Assembly: GCA_964532875.1 (NCBI GenBank)
Contig: CAZHIZ010000142.1
Location: forward strand, 1 to 9,154
Direction of reading: 5' to 3'
Length of the DNA: 9,154 nucleotides
Source of the DNA: Caldithrix sp964532875
Lineage (GTDB): Bacteria; Calditrichota; Calditrichia; Calditrichales; Calditrichaceae
The notes beneath the pieces were generated by a model. It saw only the letters and a program-made list of their open reading frames with translations, was not told the origin of the DNA and did no database searches. Positions 5,633 through 9,154 of the stretch are shown in pieces (within the stretch, counting starts at the first letter, position 1; each line of letters opens with the position of its first letter). The translations under genes and the position numbers were made by a program.

Positions 5633-6535
5633 GTGGCGCATCAGCATGCTCATGTCGTTTCGCAAAAAACATCGAGTAGCCGATTGTTTTTGACCATGAT
5701 GCTGAATTTCCTGATTACGGGGGTCGAAATCATCGGCGGATTGTGGTCCGGTAGTCTTTCGTTGATTTCGGACGCTTTGCATAATTTCAGTGACGGCATT
5801 GCCATTATCATCAGCTACTTTGCCATACGCTTAAACCGGCTTCCTCATTCGGAGCAATACACTTTCGGTTTGAAGCGCGCCGAGATTCTGGCCGCTATCA
5901 TCAATTCTTCCACTTTAATCATTATTAGTTTCTTTTTGATAAAAGAGGCCTACGGACGTTTTGCTCATCCGACGGCTATCTCCGGCGGATTAATGATCGG
6001 TGTGGCTTTAATCGGTTTGGCAGCCAATATTGCCGGCACACTTTTGTTGCGGAGCGGAGCCCACGGAAATATGAATCTGCGGGCGGTTTATTTACATCTT
6101 TTAAGTGATGCCGCCTCCAGTGTGGCCGTTATTTTAGGCGGTGTGGCCATCTATTTTTACGGGATTTATTGGCTGGATCCTCTTTTGACCGTTTTGATCG
6201 CTTTGTACATTTTAAAAGAAAGTTTCCATATCACCAAAGAAGCGGTACAGGTAATTATGATGGCCAGCCCGCAAGGAATTGCCATGGAAGATTTGAGTCG
6301 GGAAATAAGCGCCATCCGGGGAGTTAAAAATGTACATCATATTCATCTATGGCGTTTGGACGAACATGATATCCATTTTGAAGCCCATGTGGAAGTGGAC
6401 GATATGCCGGTTCGGGATACGCAAACCATTTTACGGGAAATCGAACAACGCTTATTGAAAAAATATCACATTACGCATGTAACCGTTCAATTTGAAACGG
6501 ATCGTTGCGCACAAAAAAATTTAGTCGGAGAATAA
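5633..6535 (+). CDS. Cation diffusion facilitator metal efflux protein (CzcD-like)
   Basis: This inner-membrane CDF transporter expels divalent cations (zinc, cadmium, cobalt), driven by proton exchange. The 300-residue protein has six hydrophobic segments (about 17-38, 43-64, 83-104, 117-139, 150-175 and 179-198). The transport site has the two HxxxD pairs typical of zinc CDFs: His50/Asp54 (SDALHNFSD) in helix 2 and His155/Asp159 (HLLSD) in helix 5. The N-terminus is short and histidine-bearing (HQHAH). The C-terminal cytoplasmic domain (about 205-290) carries many histidines (HHIHLW, EHDIHFEAH), as in the regulatory metal-binding fold. Translation starts at GTG 5633 with AGGAG six bases upstream. 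It follows the repressor by 49 bases, and the kinase begins three bases after its stop, so the three are co-transcribed. Confidence 0.95.
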   Translation: MAHQHAHVVSQKTSSSRLFLTMMLNFLITGVEIIGGLWSGSLSLISDALHNFSDGIAIIISYFAIRLNRLPHSEQYTFGLKRAEILAAIINSSTLIIISFFLIKEAYGRFAHPTAISGGLMIGVALIGLAANIAGTLLLRSGAHGNMNLRAVYLHLLSDAASSVAVILGGVAIYFYGIYWLDPLLTVLIALYILKESFHITKEAVQVIMMASPQGIAMEDLSREISAIRGVKNVHHIHLWRLDEHDIHFEAHVEVDDMPVRDTQTILREIEQRLLKKYHITHVTVQFETDRCAQKNLVGE

Positions 6536-6538
6536 TCG

Positions 6539-7711
6539 ATGAGCCGATTGGGACATCCAGCAAAATGGCAAAATTTTTACCGGCGCTACAGACGCCATTT
6601 TCAAATCGCCACTATTGTTACATTTATTGTGGTGATTTCCGTTCTGCACTATTCCACCCCTATCAGCAAGCTGCCTTTTCATTTGATTTACATGCAGTCC
6701 TATTTTATCCCCATCATTCTGGCCGCATTCTGGTTCGGCATACGCGGCGGTCTAAGCAGTGCCGTGGCGATCAGTTTGATTTATTTACCGCACATTATGT
6801 TCCAATGGGGTGGCTTTACTTTAATTAATCTGGTGCGGTTTTTGCAAATTGCTTTATTTTTACTGCTGGGATATTTGACGGGCTTGAAAGCGCAGGGTGA
6901 AAAAGAAGAAAAAGAACGCTATCGCAAAACGGCTAAGGAATTGGAAAAATCTTTACAAAAATTGCGAGAAAAAACCGAGCAAATTTTTGAAATGGAGCAG
7001 CAATTAAAATCGGCCGACCGTTTAGCCGTAATCGGGGAACTGACGGCCAATTTAGCGCACGAAGTACGGAATCCCCTGGGCTCCATTCGCGGAGCGGCGG
7101 AAATTCTGCGCGATGCCGTTCCGGACGATGTGAAAGAGCTTGAGTTTTTTGACATCATCATTCAGGAGACCAAGCGTCTCAATCAGGTCGTCGAAAATTA
7201 CCTGAATTACGCCAAGAAATCGAACCGGATGATTTCTCTAATCGATCTCAAAGAAATCATTCACAACGTGCATCTCATGCTCGGCCCCAAAATTCGTAAA
7301 TCCGACATTCGCTTGGAAGAACGCTTACCGGAAGAACCTTTGTATGTGAAAGCTCAGTCCATCCACATTTGGCAAGTTTTGATGAATGTTCTGTTGAACG
7401 CCGTGCAATCCATGCCCCGGGGCGGCACAATTACCGTAGAAGCACAGCCCCGAAACGGGCACATCCAGCTAACCGTTAAAGACACGGGAAGCGGCATCAG
7501 GAAAGATGATCTGGCGCGCATATTCGATTCGTTTTACACAACAAAACCGACGGGATCGGGCCTGGGGCTGGCCATCGTCAAACGCATTGCACAGGAAAAT
7601 CATTGGCCTTTAAAAGTGGACAGTACGGCCGGTCGGGGCACAATCTTCCGTATTACTTTCCCCATGGAGAATGCGGGAAAAGGACGTCATGTAAAGGAAG
7701 GGAAAAGATGA
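6539..7711 (+). CDS. Membrane sensor histidine kinase, HisKA/HATPase type, paired with NtrC-family regulator
   Basis: This 390-residue kinase autophosphorylates on a histidine and passes the phosphate to the regulator encoded next. The N-terminal third has four hydrophobic helices (about 22-38, 51-67, 70-88 and 93-115) joined by short loops, with no substantial periplasmic domain. A charged, probably coiled-coil linker (118-160) follows. HisKA carries His174 in HEVRNPL. The ATPase domain has the N box with Asn287 (NVLLNAV), G1 DTGSGI (315-320), the F box FDSFYTTK (329-336) and G2 GSGLGLAI (339-346). The kinase core resembles AtoS/ZraS-type partners of NtrC regulators. The ATG lies three bases after the pump's stop, with GGAG inside the pump gene. 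The stop overlaps the next start (ATGA). The signal is unknown; metal or membrane state is inferred from context. Confidence 0.95.
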   Translation: MSRLGHPAKWQNFYRRYRRHFQIATIVTFIVVISVLHYSTPISKLPFHLIYMQSYFIPIILAAFWFGIRGGLSSAVAISLIYLPHIMFQWGGFTLINLVRFLQIALFLLLGYLTGLKAQGEKEEKERYRKTAKELEKSLQKLREKTEQIFEMEQQLKSADRLAVIGELTANLAHEVRNPLGSIRGAAEILRDAVPDDVKELEFFDIIIQETKRLNQVVENYLNYAKKSNRMISLIDLKEIIHNVHLMLGPKIRKSDIRLEERLPEEPLYVKAQSIHIWQVLMNVLLNAVQSMPRGGTITVEAQPRNGHIQLTVKDTGSGIRKDDLARIFDSFYTTKPTGSGLGLAIVKRIAQENHWPLKVDSTAGRGTIFRITFPMENAGKGRHVKEGKR

Positions 7712-9051
7712 AAATTTTACTGATTGACGATGATTTGAACCTGGGAAAAGTCATCGGTTACCAATTAAAACAACAGGGGTATCGGGTAGATACGGTGCTT
7801 ACCGGAAAAGAGGGGCTAAAAAAATTTAAGGCCAATACGTATGATGTTATTATTTCGGATATTCAGCTTCCGGATATTAACGGCATTGAAGTTTTGCAAG
7901 AAATACGACGGCACGATCCGGACGTTATTTTTATTCTGATCACGGCCTACGGCAGTGTGGAAAACGCCGTGGAAGCCTGTAAAATAGGAGCTGATGATTA
8001 CCTGACCAAACCTTTCGGCAAAGAGCAACTGTTATTTGCGTTGCAAAAAGCCCTGCAATTCAAACAATTGCAAAAGGAAAATTTAAGCCTTAAAACAGAA
8101 TTGACAGATAAATTCAAATTTAAGAACATGATTGCCCAAAGCGGCCCCATGCAAGAAATTTTACGCATCACGCACCGCGTGGCCCATAGCAATGCTTCCG
8201 TATTGATTTTAGGGGAAAGCGGTACGGGAAAAGAGCTGATTGCCAAGGCAATCCACTACAACAGTCCGCGCAAGGATAAACCGTTTATCGTTGTCAATTG
8301 CCCGTCCATCCCGGCCAATTTACTGGAAAGCGAATTGTTCGGACATGTGAAGGGGGCCTTTACGGGGGCCATTCAAGACCGCACGGGAAAGTTCGAGCAA
8401 GCTGACGGCGGAACTATTTTTCTGGATGAAATTGGTGATTTGCATGAAGATTTACAGGCCAAATTGTTACGGGTGTTGCAGGAGCAGGAATTCGAACGGA
8501 TCGGCGGAGATAAGCCGATCAAAATAGATGTACGCGTGATTGCCGCCACCCATCAAAATTTGCAAAAATTAATTCAGGAGAAAAAATTCCGTGAAGATTT
8601 GTACTACCGTTTAAGTGTGGTACCGATCCAAATTCCGCCGCTGCGCGAGCGCAAAGAAGACATTCCCTTTCTCATCGATTTTTTTCTGGGCAAATACGGG
8701 CAAGGTAAATCTTACAAAATGGCCCCCGAAGCCGTAAATGCCCTGATGAAGTATCATTGGCCCGGGAATGTTCGTGAGTTGGAAAATGTCATCGAGCGCA
8801 TGGTTACTTTAAGTGAAAGCGAAACTCTCACTCTAAGCGATATCCCCGATTTTATCAAATTTCAATCCGCGCAGGAGGGGGAAGCTTCATTCTCCTTACC
8901 CGCTGGCGGGCTTTCTTTGCAAGAAATCGAAGCTCAAGCCATTCGTCAGGCCCTGAAACAAGCCGGCGGTAATCAAACCCAGGCCGCCCAACTGCTAAAA
9001 ATACCACGACATGTTCTATTGTACCGCATGAAGAAGTTGAATATTCAATAA
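7708..9051 (+). CDS. Sigma-54-dependent response regulator (NtrC/ZraR family)
   Basis: This is a transcription activator of 447 residues with three domains. The receiver (1-115) has acidic Asp7-Asp9, phospho-acceptor Asp51 (SDIQLPD), Thr79 and Lys101. The AAA+ domain (about 140-375) has Walker A GESGTGKE (169-176), an intact GAFTGA sigma-54 contact loop (216-221), Walker B TIFLDEIGD (236-244) and the sensor II region WPGNVRELEN (351-360). The Fis-type helix-turn-helix is at 404-446. All key residues are present, so it should remodel sigma-54 RNA polymerase after phosphorylation by the kinase upstream. The ATG at 7708 overlaps the kinase stop (ATGA), with GGAAGGGAAAAG just before. An in-frame extension to 7603 lies inside the kinase gene and is not used. 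No sigma-54 promoter was found in the window. Confidence 0.97.
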   Translation: MKILLIDDDLNLGKVIGYQLKQQGYRVDTVLTGKEGLKKFKANTYDVIISDIQLPDINGIEVLQEIRRHDPDVIFILITAYGSVENAVEACKIGADDYLTKPFGKEQLLFALQKALQFKQLQKENLSLKTELTDKFKFKNMIAQSGPMQEILRITHRVAHSNASVLILGESGTGKELIAKAIHYNSPRKDKPFIVVNCPSIPANLLESELFGHVKGAFTGAIQDRTGKFEQADGGTIFLDEIGDLHEDLQAKLLRVLQEQEFERIGGDKPIKIDVRVIAATHQNLQKLIQEKKFREDLYYRLSVVPIQIPPLRERKEDIPFLIDFFLGKYGQGKSYKMAPEAVNALMKYHWPGNVRELENVIERMVTLSESETLTLSDIPDFIKFQSAQEGEASFSLPAGGLSLQEIEAQAIRQALKQAGGNQTQAAQLLKIPRHVLLYRMKKLNIQ

Positions 9052-9138
9052 ACCCTGCAGACGGAAGATGAGTTTGGATTGGTGGGATAATGAAATGGAA
9101 ATGAAGATTCAGGAATTGGAGTTTAGGTGAATAGAAAA

Positions 9139-9154
9139 TGGTTGAACGGTTGAA
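9139..9154. repeat. Start of a possible GGTTGAA octamer tandem repeat
   Basis: Two adjacent octamers, TGGTTGAA and CGGTTGAA, end exactly at the window edge and may continue beyond it. The preceding 87 bases after the activator gene show no terminator and no convincing gene. Two copies alone could be chance. Confidence 0.3.

Noticed and set aside
6031..6060. Possible sigma-54 -24/-12 site (GGCAC...TTGC) inside the pump gene
   Set aside because: The distance between GG and GC is 12 rather than 10 bases, and it lies within conserved coding sequence.
6505..6828. Alternative plus-strand frame overlapping the start of the kinase
   Set aside because: The kinase frame carries recognisable helices and domains in the same region. 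This frame has no motif and would overlap the pump gene.
7603..7707. In-frame extension of the sigma-54 regulator into the kinase gene
   Set aside because: It overlaps the end of the kinase reading frame, and receiver domains start at MKILLIDDD. The ATG at 7708 is well placed.
9068..9130. A 20-codon reading frame after the activator gene, preceded by GGAAG
   Set aside because: Shine-Dalgarno spacing is too short, the peptide resembles nothing known to me, and the sequence is low in complexity (GAAATG-rich). There is not enough support for a gene.

Overview
The window is a compact bacterial chromosome segment with eleven supported genes. They fall into five transcription blocks with very short gaps, usually clear Shine-Dalgarno sequences and frequent start/stop overlaps. 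It is moderately AT-rich by eye; I could not compute composition. The gene style (NtrC-type two-component system, HisKA kinase, Bacillus-like acyl-lipid desaturase, CadC-like repressor) fits a Gram-negative, perhaps FCB/Calditrichota-like organism. That placement is an impression only and cannot be proved from this sequence.

Left part (45-2184, minus strand): an operon queD-queE-queF-queC, read right to left. It covers every dedicated step from 7,8-dihydroneopterin triphosphate to the queuosine precursor preQ1: QueD makes CPH4, QueE makes CDG, QueC makes preQ0 and QueF reduces it to preQ1. The GTP cyclohydrolase and the tRNA-modifying steps (Tgt, QueA, QueG/QueH) are not in the window. The 303-base stretch upstream of queD (2185-2487) holds no convincing gene. 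It has a plausible promoter and a leader with competing inverted repeats that deserves a look as a possible regulatory RNA.

Middle part: a stand-alone CheY-like receiver protein (minus, 2488-2904) is divergent from a membrane fatty acid desaturase (plus, 3072-4064) resembling Bacillus Des. The desaturase ends at a strong A-stem-T hairpin (4065-4092) that also serves the convergent aldo/keto reductase gene (minus, 4095-5063).

Right part (5157-9051, plus strand): a metal-homeostasis operon. A CadC/SmtB-type ArsR repressor is preceded by a perfect 7-2-7 inverted repeat of the classic SmtB/CadC operator type. Next come a CDF (CzcD-like) zinc/cadmium/cobalt efflux pump with a GTG start, a four-helix membrane histidine kinase with no sizeable periplasmic domain, and an NtrC-family sigma-54 activator whose ATG overlaps the kinase stop. 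The likely logic is a cytoplasmic metal sensor that derepresses a pump and a two-component system together. The sigma-54 targets are not visible here.

Most of the window is well-understood biology. The points most worth checking are the repressor-pump-kinase-activator linkage, the kinase's missing sensor domain, the three-cysteine variant of the repressor's N-terminal metal site, and the queD leader structure.
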